Source: Stenotrophomonas maltophilia
Lineage (GTDB): Bacteria > Pseudomonadota > Gammaproteobacteria > Xanthomonadales > Xanthomonadaceae
Direction of reading: 5' to 3'
DNA length: 64,000 bases
Assembly (NCBI RefSeq): GCF_002799155.1
Contig: NZ_NERD01000002.1
Coordinates: 2,294,001 to 2,358,000 of the forward strand
Shown here one piece after another: positions 8,847 through 19,000 of the stretch. Each line of letters opens with the position of its first letter. Position 1 is the stretch's first letter. Both the position numbers and the translations under genes were made by a program. The notes beneath the pieces were generated by a model, which searched no databases, was not told the DNA's origin, and saw only the letters and a program-made list of their open reading frames with translations.

Positions 8847-11800
8847 TTACGCACCATGCGCGGCCAGCTGGCCCAGGCGCTGGACCGCGACCGAAACGGT
8901 CGGGTAGTCCAGGGTCTTCTGCTCGGCCAGTTCGGCCAGCATCGCCAGGGTGAAGCGCAGGCTGTTGTCGTCGCGACCCATCCAGGCCGCCACCTTCGCT
9001 TCAGCACTGCTGCCCTTGGTGCCCAGCACCTGGCCGGCCAGGTTGCGGTGGTTGGCGGCCAGCTCGTCACGCAGCACGCCCCGTGCCACGGCGTGCCAGC
9101 GGCCGTTGACCTCCAGCGCGTCGACCTGCTCGAACAGCCACGGCAGCTGCAGGGCATCGCCCAGGCGGAAGTGGACCTTGGACACGTCCACCGGCTTCAG
9201 CTTGCGGGTACGGGCCAGTTCGATGATGTCGAACGCCGGCTCCAGGAAGTGCAGTTCGGCAAGCTGCTGCGCCAGCGCGGACGGCAGGCCCTTTTCCTTC
9301 CACTCGGCCACCAGGGCTTCGTAGGTCGGACGCTGCGAATCCGGCAGCACGCCCGAAGCAACGCGGATGTCGTTGAACGGACCCTGGTAGCGGTTGACCG
9401 CTTCGGTGATGCCCGGCATCGCACCCGGGCGCGACAGCAGCCAGCGCACGAACGAACGCTGCAGCTTCCAGATCACTTCCAGTGCGTCGATCTGCACCGA
9501 CTCCGGCACCTTGCCGTCGAGCGCATCGATCTGCGCCCACAGCGCGCGTGCATCCAGCGTTTCACGGCTGATGGTGTAGGCCTTGGCGACCTCGGCGATG
9601 GAACGACCGGTGTCTTCCTGCATGCGCATCAGGAAGGTGGCGCCCATGCGGTTGATGGTCTGGTTGGTCACGGCCGTGGCGATGATTTCGCGCTTCAGGC
9701 GGTGACGCTCCATTGCGTCGGCGTACTTCTTCTGCAGCGGGGTCGGGAAGTAACGCTGCAGTTCCTTGGACAGGTACGGATCTTCGGGGATGTCCGAATC
9801 CAGCAGCTGGGCGAACGCCACCAGCTTGGAGTACGACAGCAGCACCGACAGTTCCGGACGGGTCAGGCCCTGGCCGCGTGCCTTGCGCTGCGACAGCTCG
9901 GCATCGGACGGCAGGAACTCGATCTGGCGATCGAGCAGGCCCTGCTGTTCCAGGGTACGGATGAAGTGCTGCTTGGAGCCCAGGCGCTTGACCGCCATCC
10001 GCTCCATCAGGCTCAGCGCCTGGTTCTGGCGGTAGTTGTCGTTGAGCACCAGCTCGGCGACTTCATCGGTCATCGAGGCCAGCAGCTTGTTGCGCTGCTC
10101 GACGGTCAGCTTCTTGGCCCGCACCACATCGTTGAGCAGGATCTTGATGTTGACTTCATGGTCGGAAGTATCAACACCGGCCGAGTTGTCGATGAAGTCG
10201 GTATTGAGCAGCACGCCAGCCTGCGCGGCTTCGATACGGCCCAGCTGGGTCATGCCCAGGTTGCCGCCCTCGCCCACCACCTTGCAGCGCAGCTCGCCAC
10301 CGTTCACGCGCAGCGCGTTGTTGGCGCGGTCGCCGACATCGCTGTGCTGCTCGCTGGCGGCCTTCACGTAGGTACCGATGCCGCCGTTCCACAGCAGGTC
10401 GACCGGCGCCTTCAGGATCGCGCTCATCAGATCGTTCGGCGACAGCGCCTTGACGTTTTCGTCCAGGCCCAGCGCTTCGCGCACCTGCGGGGTGATCTCG
10501 ATCGACTTCAGGCTGCGCGGGTACACGCCGCCGCCCTTGCTGATCAGCTTGGCATCGTAGTCCGCCCAGCTCGAACGCGGCACGGTGAACAGGCGCTCAC
10601 GTTCAACGAACGTGGTGGCCGCATCCGGGTTCGGGTCCAGGAAGATGTGCCGGTGGTCGAACGCAGCGACCAGGCGGATGTGGCGCGACAGCAGCATGCC
10701 GTTGCCGAACACGTCGCCGGACATGTCGCCGACGCCGACCGCGGTGAAGTCCTGGCTCTGGCTGTCGCGGCCGAGCGCACGGAAGTGGCGCTTGACCGAC
10801 TCCCACGCACCGCGTGCGGTGATGCCCATGCCCTTGTGGTCGTAACCGACCGAACCACCGGAGGCGAACGCATCGCCCATCCAGAAGCCGTGGGCGATGG
10901 CCAGGCCGTTGGCGATGTCGGAGAAGGTCGCGGTGCCCTTGTCGGCGGCCACCACCAGGTACGGATCGTCCATGTCGTGGCGCACGACATCCACCGGCGG
11001 CACGATCTTGTTGTTGACGATGTTGTCGGTGATGTCCAGCAGGCCCTGGATGAACAGCTTGTAGCAGGCCACGCCGTTGGCGAAGATCGCGTCGCGGTCG
11101 CCGTTCACCGGCGGGGTCTTGGCGAAGAAGCCGCCCTTCGCGCCGACCGGCACGATCACGGTGTTCTTGACCATCTGTGCCTTGACCAGGCCCAGCACTT
11201 CGGTACGGAAGTCTTCGCGACGGTCCGACCAGCGCAGGCCGCCACGGGCGACCGCGCCGAAGCGCAGGTGGGTACCTTCCACGCGCGGGCCGTAGACGAA
11301 GATTTCGCGGTACGGACGCGGCTTCGGCAGGTCCGGCACCAGCGCCGAATCGAACTTGAAGCTGATGACATGGCCGTGCTGGCCGTTGGCATCGGTCTGG
11401 TAGTAGCTGGTACGCAGGGTCGCGTCGATCACGCCCATGAACGAACGCAGGATGCGGTCCTCGTCCAGGCTCGACACGCGGTCCATCAGCTTCAGCAGCG
11501 CATCGCGCGCGGCCTGCATCTGTGCGTTGCGGTCACCCTTGCGGGCATCGACCACGGTCTTGAGCACCTTCAGGGTGGCATCGTCGCCAGCAGCCAGCAC
11601 ATCGAAGTGGGCCTTCAGCTGGGCCTGGCCGGCCGCGATGTCGTCCTTGCTTTCGTGGCCGGTGGCCGGATCGAAGCGGGCTTCGAACAGCTCGACCAGC
11701 AGGCGGGCCAGCAACGGGTAGCGCGCGAAGGTGCCTTCCACGTAAGCCTGCGAGAACGGCACGCCGGTCTGCAGCAGGTACTTGCAGTAGCCACGCAGCA

Positions 11801-13823
11801 TGGCGACCTGGCGCCAGTGCAGGCCGGCAGCCAGCACCAGGCGGTTGAAACCATCGTTTTCGGCATCGCCGTGCCAGACGCGTGCAAAGGTCTCGCCGAA
11901 GGCTTCATCGACGCTGGCGGCATCGATCGCGCCGGCGGTCGACTCGACCTCGAAGTCCTGCACGTACACCGGGGCGTTATCGACCGACAGGCGGTACGGA
12001 CGCTCGGCGATCACGCGCAGGCCCATGTTTTCCATCATCGGCAGCGCGTCCGACAGCGGAATGTCGTCCAGCTGGCGATACAGCTTCAGGCGCAGGCCAT
12101 CGCCGCTTTCGCGCGGCACGGCCTGCAGGCTCAGGCGCAGGTCGTCCGGGCCGGTCAGGGCGTCGAGCTGGCTGACATCGTTGGCGGCAACCGCGGTGCT
12201 GTTGTCTTCGATGTAACCGGCCGGCAGTGCCTTGCCGATACGGGCGGCGATGCGCAGGCCTTCGGTCTCGCCATGGCGGGTCACCAGCGCTTCGCGCAGG
12301 TCGTCCTGCCAGTTGCGCAGCACCTGGGCCAGCTTCTGCTCCAGTTCGGCGGTATCGACGTCGAGCATTTCACCCGGCTTCGGACGCACGATCAGGTGCA
12401 CCTGGGCCAGCGGCGATTCGCCCAGCACCACCGAGCTGTCGACGTACTCCCCATGCAGCGCGTCCTTCAACATCGCTTCGATGCGCAGGCGCACGTCGGT
12501 GTTGAAGCGTTCGCGCGGCAGGTAGACCAGCGCGGAGATGAAACGGCTGTACTTGTCACGGCGCAGGAACAGGCGGCTGCGCACGCGCTCCTGCAGGCCC
12601 AGCACGCCCATCGCGGTGCGGAACAGTTCGTCCTCGCTGGACTGGAACAGTTCTTCGCGCGGCAGGGTTTCCAGGATGTGGCGCAGGGCCTTGCCGCTGT
12701 GGCTGGCCGGGGCCAGTCCCGACTGCTTCATCACGTGCTCGTGGCGCTGGCGCACCAGCGGGATTTCCCACGGGCGACGGTTGTAGGCACTGGACGTGAA
12801 CAGGCCGAGGAAGCGCTGCTCGCCGATGATCTTGCCCTTGGCGTCGAATTCCAGCACGCCGATGTAGTCCATGTAGCCGGCGCGGTGCACGCGCGAGCGG
12901 GCATTGGTCTTGGTCAGGATCAGCGCGTCCTTCAGACCGGACGTGGTGTTCAGGCCCTGCGCGGCCAGGGTCTTGACCGGGCGGGCGGCGGACTTGTCCT
13001 TGCCGCGCATCAGGCCCAGGCCGGTGTCGTTCAGCGGCGCGAGCACTTCTTCCTTGCCCTGCTTCTCGACGCGGTACTCGCGGTAGCCGAAGAAGGTGAA
13101 GTGGTTGTCGGCGGCCCAGCGCAGGAATTCCTGTGCTTCCTTGCGCGACGCGTCGTCGACCGGCAGCTGGCGGCTGCCCAGGTCGTCGGCCAGCGCCAGC
13201 GCCTTGTCCTTCATCGGCTGCCAGTCGCGCACGATCGCGCGCACTTCATCCAGCGCCTTGTTGATGGCCTGCTCGATGGCGGCCATGGCTTCAGCCGGCT
13301 GGCGGTCGATTTCCAGCAGCATCACCGACTCGGCATCACCTTCGCCGACCTTGACCAGCTTGCCGGCCTTGTCGCGGGTGAAGCGCAGCACCGGGTGGCC
13401 CAGCACGTGGACACCCACGCCCTGCTCGGCCAGCGACATGGTGACAGTGTCAACCAGGAACGGCATGTCGTCGTTGACGACCTGCAGCACGGTGTGCGGC
13501 GATTCCCAACCGTTGGCCTTCGCGGTCGGATTGAACACGCGGACGTTGGCCTTGCCGGCCTTGCGGGCGCGGGCGAATTCCAGCGTCTCAGCCGCGAGAG
13601 CGGCCCACTCTTCAGCGCTGTGGTGCGGGAACTCGTCCGACTCCATGCGCTTGTAGAAGTCAGTGGCGAAGGCCACTGCTTCGGCCTGTGCGGCCGCGGG
13701 GTAACGCTTGCGCAATGCCGTGTACACCGGCTCCAGGGAGAAACCAGCGGTCACTGCGACCTCCGACTCTGCTGGTTTGGTCTTGTTTTTCACGGTCTTG
13801 GCGGCGGTTTTTTGCGGTTTCAT
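8847..13823 (-). CDS. NAD-specific glutamate dehydrogenase, large (180 kDa class)
   Basis: A 1658-residue protein of the L_180 glutamate dehydrogenase class, which oxidises glutamate to 2-oxoglutarate plus ammonia and mainly serves glutamate catabolism. The catalytic domain is central-to-C-terminal: RFGAVARGGLRWSDR, VPVGAKGGFF (substrate/catalytic lysine), GDMSGDVFGNGMLLS and KVVGEGGNLGMTQLGR (NAD fold). The long N-terminal region (ACT-like regulatory part, residues about 30-700) is typical of the class. ATG 13823 begins MKPQKTAAKTVKNKTKPAE, a basic leader. The homologue in Pseudomonas is called gdhB. It is encoded alone, with strong 3' hairpins. Confidence 0.96.
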   Translation of the reverse strand: MKPQKTAAKTVKNKTKPAESEVAVTAGFSLEPVYTALRKRYPAAAQAEAVAFATDFYKRMESDEFPHHSAEEWAALAAETLEFARARKAGKANVRVFNPTAKANGWESPHTVLQVVNDDMPFLVDTVTMSLAEQGVGVHVLGHPVLRFTRDKAGKLVKVGEGDAESVMLLEIDRQPAEAMAAIEQAINKALDEVRAIVRDWQPMKDKALALADDLGSRQLPVDDASRKEAQEFLRWAADNHFTFFGYREYRVEKQGKEEVLAPLNDTGLGLMRGKDKSAARPVKTLAAQGLNTTSGLKDALILTKTNARSRVHRAGYMDYIGVLEFDAKGKIIGEQRFLGLFTSSAYNRRPWEIPLVRQRHEHVMKQSGLAPASHSGKALRHILETLPREELFQSSEDELFRTAMGVLGLQERVRSRLFLRRDKYSRFISALVYLPRERFNTDVRLRIEAMLKDALHGEYVDSSVVLGESPLAQVHLIVRPKPGEMLDVDTAELEQKLAQVLRNWQDDLREALVTRHGETEGLRIAARIGKALPAGYIEDNSTAVAANDVSQLDALTGPDDLRLSLQAVPRESGDGLRLKLYRQLDDIPLSDALPMMENMGLRVIAERPYRLSVDNAPVYVQDFEVESTAGAIDAASVDEAFGETFARVWHGDAENDGFNRLVLAAGLHWRQVAMLRGYCKYLLQTGVPFSQAYVEGTFARYPLLARLLVELFEARFDPATGHESKDDIAAGQAQLKAHFDVLAAGDDATLKVLKTVVDARKGDRNAQMQAARDALLKLMDRVSSLDEDRILRSFMGVIDATLRTSYYQTDANGQHGHVISFKFDSALVPDLPKPRPYREIFVYGPRVEGTHLRFGAVARGGLRWSDRREDFRTEVLGLVKAQMVKNTVIVPVGAKGGFFAKTPPVNGDRDAIFANGVACYKLFIQGLLDITDNIVNNKIVPPVDVVRHDMDDPYLVVAADKGTATFSDIANGLAIAHGFWMGDAFASGGSVGYDHKGMGITARGAWESVKRHFRALGRDSQSQDFTAVGVGDMSGDVFGNGMLLSRHIRLVAAFDHRHIFLDPNPDAATTFVERERLFTVPRSSWADYDAKLISKGGGVYPRSLKSIEITPQVREALGLDENVKALSPNDLMSAILKAPVDLLWNGGIGTYVKAASEQHSDVGDRANNALRVNGGELRCKVVGEGGNLGMTQLGRIEAAQAGVLLNTDFIDNSAGVDTSDHEVNIKILLNDVVRAKKLTVEQRNKLLASMTDEVAELVLNDNYRQNQALSLMERMAVKRLGSKQHFIRTLEQQGLLDRQIEFLPSDAELSQRKARGQGLTRPELSVLLSYSKLVAFAQLLDSDIPEDPYLSKELQRYFPTPLQKKYADAMERHRLKREIIATAVTNQTINRMGATFLMRMQEDTGRSIAEVAKAYTISRETLDARALWAQIDALDGKVPESVQIDALEVIWKLQRSFVRWLLSRPGAMPGITEAVNRYQGPFNDIRVASGVLPDSQRPTYEALVAEWKEKGLPSALAQQLAELHFLEPAFDIIELARTRKLKPVDVSKVHFRLGDALQLPWLFEQVDALEVNGRWHAVARGVLRDELAANHRNLAGQVLGTKGSSAEAKVAAWMGRDDNSLRFTLAMLAELAEQKTLDYPTVSVAVQRLGQLAAHGA

Positions 13824-14053
13824 GGCAGAGCGATGCGCTTGCTCAGTTGGGAAAATGAAATTGTAGCCCTACCGCACGAAAAGGCCTTGCTGCAGGACGG
13901 AATAACCAGATTCGGGTTTGCTGCGGTTTAGACGCCTATTCAGTTCGCTCCGGTATGGAGCTGGCGCCTGTTTCAGCACTGCCGACAGGATCGGCAAAAC
14001 GTGTTACCGGAAGACACACGCGGCGACGCAGATGCGATTCCACAATCCTGAAC

Positions 14054-14069
14054 TGGACGGTATAGTCCA
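14054..14069 (+). promoter_or_regulatory. Palindromic operator overlapping a -10 box upstream of the TetR gene
   Basis: TGGAC and GTCCA form an inverted repeat around GGTATA, with TATAGT (14061-14066) as a good -10 hexamer. A regulator bound here would block RNA polymerase. The position just ahead of the TetR-adaptor-pump operon suggests autorepression. The -35 is weak (TTCCAC about 17 bases upstream of the -10). Confidence 0.5.
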
Positions 14070-14073
14070 CCGC

Positions 14074-14730
14074 GTGAACCCGGCCTACCTCCCCGTTGCC
14101 CTCGACGCGCGCGATGAGCGCGTGTTCGATGCCGTGCGCGAACTGCTGGCCCAGCAGGGCATGCAGATGAGCATGGACGCGGTGGCCCAGCATGCCGGCT
14201 GCTCCAAGCAGACCCTGTACTCGCGCTACGGCAGCAAGCAGGAACTGCTGCGCCGGGTGATGCAGCGCCACGTCGGCCACGCCACCGGGGCCATGCTGCG
14301 TGCACTCCGCGGTGACGACCTGCGTGCCAGCCTGCTCCAGTTCGCCACCGACTTCCTGGAGCATTTCAACCAAGCGCACGTAGGACAGGCCTGCCGGCTG
14401 ATTGCGGCCGAGGCGGCCCAGTTTCCCGAAGAGGCGCGTACGCTGTACCGGCACGGTGCCGGCGCGCTGACGCTTCATCTTGCTGAATGGATTGAAACCG
14501 TTTGCATGCGAGGCCAGCTCCGGCATGACGACCCGCACTTCATGGCCGAACTGCTGCTGAGCATGATCGCCGGTCAGGATTTCGACAAACAGCGCTTCCA
14601 TACCCCCCATCGTGATGACGCGCTCTTGCGTCGGCGCTGGGCAGAGTTCTCCGTCGACAGCTTCCTGCGCGCGTTCGCGCCACGGCCGTCGCCGGCCCCG
14701 TCTACAAACCAACCCCGGAGTTCCTCCTGA
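14074..14730 (+). CDS. TetR/AcrR family transcriptional regulator of the RND pump operon
   Basis: A 218-residue TetR-type repressor. The N-terminal helix-turn-helix is in RVFDAVRELLAQQGMQMSMDAVAQHAGCSKQTLYSRYGSKQELLRRVM; the rest is a helical ligand-binding domain. Two starts are possible: GTG 14074 (MNPAYLPVALDARDER) and ATG 14032. I prefer GTG because the palindrome and -10 box lie between the two; the transcript would then start at or next to the GTG, so the message could be leaderless. Its TGA overlaps the ATG of the adaptor gene, so it is the first gene of a three-gene operon and probably represses it. Confidence 0.85.
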   Translation: MNPAYLPVALDARDERVFDAVRELLAQQGMQMSMDAVAQHAGCSKQTLYSRYGSKQELLRRVMQRHVGHATGAMLRALRGDDLRASLLQFATDFLEHFNQAHVGQACRLIAAEAAQFPEEARTLYRHGAGALTLHLAEWIETVCMRGQLRHDDPHFMAELLLSMIAGQDFDKQRFHTPHRDDALLRRRWAEFSVDSFLRAFAPRPSPAPSTNQPRSSS

Positions 14731-15998
14731 TGACCGCCCCACTCCGCACCCTTGCCTTGACGTGCGCCGTTGCTGTCGCTCTGGCTGCCTGCAAGAAGCC
14801 GGAACAGCAGACGCCCCCGCCGCCGGAGGTAGGCGTGATCGACGCCAAGCCGCAGACCTTGCCGCTGCAGCGCGAGCTGGTCGGCCGCCTGTCGCCGTTC
14901 CGCAGCGCCGACGTCCGCGCACGCGTGCCCGGCGTGCTGCTCAAGCGCGTCTACCAGGAAGGCTCGCAGGTCAAGCAGGGCCAGACCCTGTTCCTGATCG
15001 ACCCGGCGCCGTTGCGTGCCTCGCTCAATGCCTCCGAAGCGCAGCTGGCCTCGGCCCGCGCGAGCTACGCCAACGCCAAGGTCGCCGCCGACCGCGCACG
15101 TTCGCTGGCGCCGCAGCAGTTCGTCTCCAAGGCCGACCTGGACAACGCCGAATCGGCCGAGCGCACCGCGCTGGCCGCGGTCAAGCAGGCCGAAGCGGCG
15201 GTGACCTCTTCGCGCATCAGCCTGGGCTACACCGAAGTGACCGCACCGATCAGCGGCGTGGCCAACAAGCAGCAGGTCACCGAAGGTGCGCTGGTCGGCC
15301 AGGGCGATGTGACCCTGCTGACCACCGTCGACCAGCTCGACCCGCTGTACGTGAACTTCTCGCTGAGCGTGGATGAACTGACCCAGCTGCGCGCGCAGCA
15401 GGCCAAGGGCGCGCTGGCGCTGTCGGGCGACGGCAAGGCCACGGTCAACGTCAAGCTGGCCGATGGCAGCACCTACAGCGAGCCGGGCACCCTGGACTTC
15501 TCCTCGACCACGGTCGACCCGGCCACCGGTGCGGTGTCGTTGCGTGCGTTGCTGCCGAACCCGCAGCAGATCCTGCTGCCGGGCGCCTTCGTCAGCTTCC
15601 AGGCCAACCTGGGCGAACGCAACAATGCCTTCCTGGTACCGCAGCAGGCCCTGCTGCGCGACACCACCGGCGGCTACGTGATGGTGGTCGGCGCCGACGG
15701 CAAGGTCGCGCGCAAGAACGTGAAGACCGATGGCGCGCAGAACGGCAACTGGCTGGTCAGCGACGGCCTGGCCGCCGGCGACAAGGTGATCGTGGCCGGC
15801 GTACAGAAGGTCAAGGAAGGTGCACCGGCGGTGGCCAAGCCGTGGACCCCGGGGCAGGACGCCAACGGCAAGCCTGCCGCAGGCGGCGCCGCTCCGGCGG
15901 GCGCAGCACCGGCCGCAGGCAAGGCACCGGCCGACGCGGCCAAGCCCGAGCAGGCCGATGCGGCCAAGCCGGCCGCCACCGATTCGAACAAGCAGTAA
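14730..15998 (+). CDS. RND efflux periplasmic adaptor (membrane fusion protein)
   Basis: A 422-residue lipoprotein adaptor. The signal peptide ends in the lipobox LAAC with the acylated cysteine at residue 21. The lipoyl half-motifs (RVPGVLLKRVYQEGSQVKQGQTLFLIDP and EVTAPISGVANKQQVTEGALVGQGD) flank a helical hairpin, as in AcrA/MexA. The C-terminal 50 residues are an Ala/Pro/Gly/Lys low-complexity tail. It partners the pump encoded 15 bases downstream. By elimination among the described S. maltophilia Sme systems (TetR + adaptor + pump, no outer-membrane gene) this could be SmeG, but I cannot confirm this from sequence alone. Confidence 0.93.
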   Translation: MTAPLRTLALTCAVAVALAACKKPEQQTPPPPEVGVIDAKPQTLPLQRELVGRLSPFRSADVRARVPGVLLKRVYQEGSQVKQGQTLFLIDPAPLRASLNASEAQLASARASYANAKVAADRARSLAPQQFVSKADLDNAESAERTALAAVKQAEAAVTSSRISLGYTEVTAPISGVANKQQVTEGALVGQGDVTLLTTVDQLDPLYVNFSLSVDELTQLRAQQAKGALALSGDGKATVNVKLADGSTYSEPGTLDFSSTTVDPATGAVSLRALLPNPQQILLPGAFVSFQANLGERNNAFLVPQQALLRDTTGGYVMVVGADGKVARKNVKTDGAQNGNWLVSDGLAAGDKVIVAGVQKVKEGAPAVAKPWTPGQDANGKPAAGGAAPAGAAPAAGKAPADAAKPEQADAAKPAATDSNKQ

Positions 15999-16013
15999 CG
16001 GGAACCTTCCGTC

Positions 16014-19000
16014 ATGCCTAAATTTTTCATCGAACATCCAGTCTTCGCCTGGGTGGTTGCGATCCTGATCTCGCTCAGCGGCGTGATCGCGATCCTCAAC
16101 CTGGGCGTGGAGTCCTATCCCAACATCGCCCCGCCGCAGGTCACCGTCTCGGCGACCTACCCGGGCGCCAGTGCGGACACCACTGAGAAATCGGTCACCC
16201 AGGTGATCGAGCAGCAGCTGACCGGCATCGATCACCTGCTGTACTTCAGCTCCTCGTCCGCCTCCAACGGCCGCGCGCAGATCACCCTGACCTTCGAGAC
16301 CGGTACCGATCCGGACATCGCCCAGGTGCAGGTGCAGAACAAGGTCTCGCTGGCCACGCCACGACTGCCTTCGGAAGTGACCCAGCAGGGCGTGGTGGTG
16401 GCCAAGGCCAACGCCGGCTTCCTGATGGTGATCGCGCTGCAGTCCGATACGCCGGCCATCAACCGTGACGCCCTGAACGACATCGTCGGCTCGCGGGTGC
16501 TCGACCAGGTCTCGCGTATCCCCGGCGTCGGCAGCACCCAGCAGTTCGGTTCCGAGTACGCCATGAACATCTGGCTGAACCCGGAAAAGATGCAGGGCTA
16601 CGGCCTGTCGGCCAGCCAGGTACTGGCCGCGGTACGCGCGCAGAACGTGCAGTTCGCCGCCGGTGCGCTGGGTTCGGACCCGTCGCCGGAAGGCCAGCAC
16701 TTCACCGCCACGGTCTCGGCCGAAGGCCGCTTCAGCTCGCCGCAGGAATTCGAGAACATCATCCTGCGCGCCAACGCTGACGGCTCGCGCGTGCTGCTGA
16801 AGGACATCGCACGCGTTGCGTTCGGCGCCAACAATTACGGCTTCGACACGCAGTACAACGGCAAGCCGACCGGCGCCTTCGCCATCCAGCTGCTGCCGGG
16901 CGCCAACGCCCTGAACGTGGCTGATGCGGTGCGCGCCAAGATGGACGAGCTGCAGCCCAGCTTCCCGGCCGGCGTGACCTGGTTCTCGCCGTACGACAGC
17001 ACGACCTTCGTCAAGATCTCCATCCAGGAAGTGGTCAAGACCCTGTTCGAGGCCGTGTTGCTGGTGTTCCTGGTGATGCTGATCTTCCTGCAGAACTTCC
17101 GCGCTACCCTGATCCCGACCCTGGTCATCCCGGTGGCCCTGCTCGGTACCTTCCTGGGCATGTGGATGATCGGCTTCACGATCAACCAGCTGACCCTGTT
17201 CGCGATGGTGCTGGCGATCGGCATCGTGGTCGATGACGCGATCGTGGTGATCGAGAACGTCGAACGCATCATGACCGAGGAAGGGCTGGCGCCGAAGCCG
17301 GCCACGCAGAAGGCGATGACCCAGATCACCGGCGCGGTGGTGGCGATCACCGTCGTGCTGGCCGCGGTGTTCATCCCGTCCGCCCTGCAGGGTGGTGCCG
17401 CCGGTGAGATCTACAAGCAGTTCGCGCTGACCATCGCCATCTCGATGGCGTTCTCGGCGTTCCTGGCACTGGGCTTCACCCCGGCGCTGTGCGCGACCTT
17501 CCTCAAGCCGACGCACAACGACAACCCGAACATCGTCTACCGTACCTTCAACAAGTACTACGACAAGATCAGCCACACCTATGTGGGCCACATCACCTCG
17601 GCGGTGCGCCATGCGCCGCGCTGGATGATCCTGTTCGTGGTGCTGACCGCGCTGTGCGGCTTCCTGTTCACCCGCATGCCGGGCAGCTTCCTGCCGGAAG
17701 AAGACCAGGGCTATGCGCTGGCGATCGTGCAGCTGCCGCCGGGCTCGACCAAGGGCCAGACCAACGAAGTGTTCGCGCAGATGCGTGGCATCCTGGAAAA
17801 GCAGGATGGCTATGAAGGCATGCTGCAGGTGGCCGGTTTCAGCTTCGTCGGTTCCGGCGAGAACGTGGGCATGGGCTTCATCCGCCTGAAGCCGTGGGAG
17901 GAACGCAAGTTCACCGCACCCGAGTTCATCCAGAACATGAACGGCGCGTTCTATGGCATCAAGGAAGCGCAGATCTTCGTGGTCAACCTGCCCACCGTAC
18001 AGGGTCTCGGCCAGTTCGGCGGCTTCGACATGTGGCTGCAGGACCGCAGCGGTGCCGGCTACGAGCAGCTGACCCAGGCGCGCAACATCCTGCTCGGCAA
18101 CGCAGCGCAGAAGCCCGAGGCACTGGTCGGCGTGCGTCCGAACGGGCTGGAAAACGCCCCGCAGCTGCAGCTGCACGTGGACCGCGTGCAGGCGCAGTCG
18201 ATGGGCATGTCGGTGTCGGACGTTTACAGCACCATCCAGCTGATGCTCGCCCCGGTGTACGTCAACGACTTCTTCTACGAAGGCCGCATCAAGCGCGTGA
18301 CCATGCAGGCCGATGGCCCGTACCGCACCGGCCAGGAGTCGCTGAAGAGCTTCTACAGCCCGTCCAGCCTGACCACCAATGCTGACGGCACCAACGCGAT
18401 GATCCCGCTGAACACGGTGGTCAAGTCCGAATGGGTGTCGGCACCGCCGTCGCTGAGCCGCTACAACGGCTACTCGGCGATCAACATCGTCGGCTCGCAG
18501 GCCCCGGGCACCAGCTCGGGTGAAGCGATGCAGACCATGGAGAGCATCGTCAACGACGACCTGCCGGCCGGCTTCGGCTACGACTGGTCCGGCATGTCCT
18601 ACCAGGAAATCCTGGCCGGCAACGCCGCAACGCTGCTGCTGGTGCTGTCGATCGTGGTGGTGTTCCTGTGCCTGGCGGCCCTGTACGAAAGCTGGTCGAT
18701 CCCGGTGGCGGTGCTGCTGGTCGTGCCGCTGGGCGTGCTCGGTGCCCTCGGCCTGTCGATGCTGCGCGGCCTGCCCAACGATCTGTTCTTCAAGATCGGC
18801 CTGATCACCGTGATCGGCCTGGCGGCGAAGAACGCGATCCTGATCGTGGAGTTCGCGGTGGAGCAGCGCGCAGCAGGCAAGAACCTGCGCGATGCCACCA
18901 TCGAGGCGGCCCGCCTGCGCTTCCGCCCGATCCTGATGACCTCGTTCGCGTTCATCATGGGCGTGATCCCGATGGCGATCTCCACCGGCGCCGGCGCCAA

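Noticed and set aside
8523-13931. Very long open frame on the plus strand opposite the glutamate dehydrogenase gene
   Set aside because: High GC leaves long stop-free shadows; its translation is rich in Arg, His, Gln and Ala with no domain, while the minus-strand gene has clear catalytic motifs.
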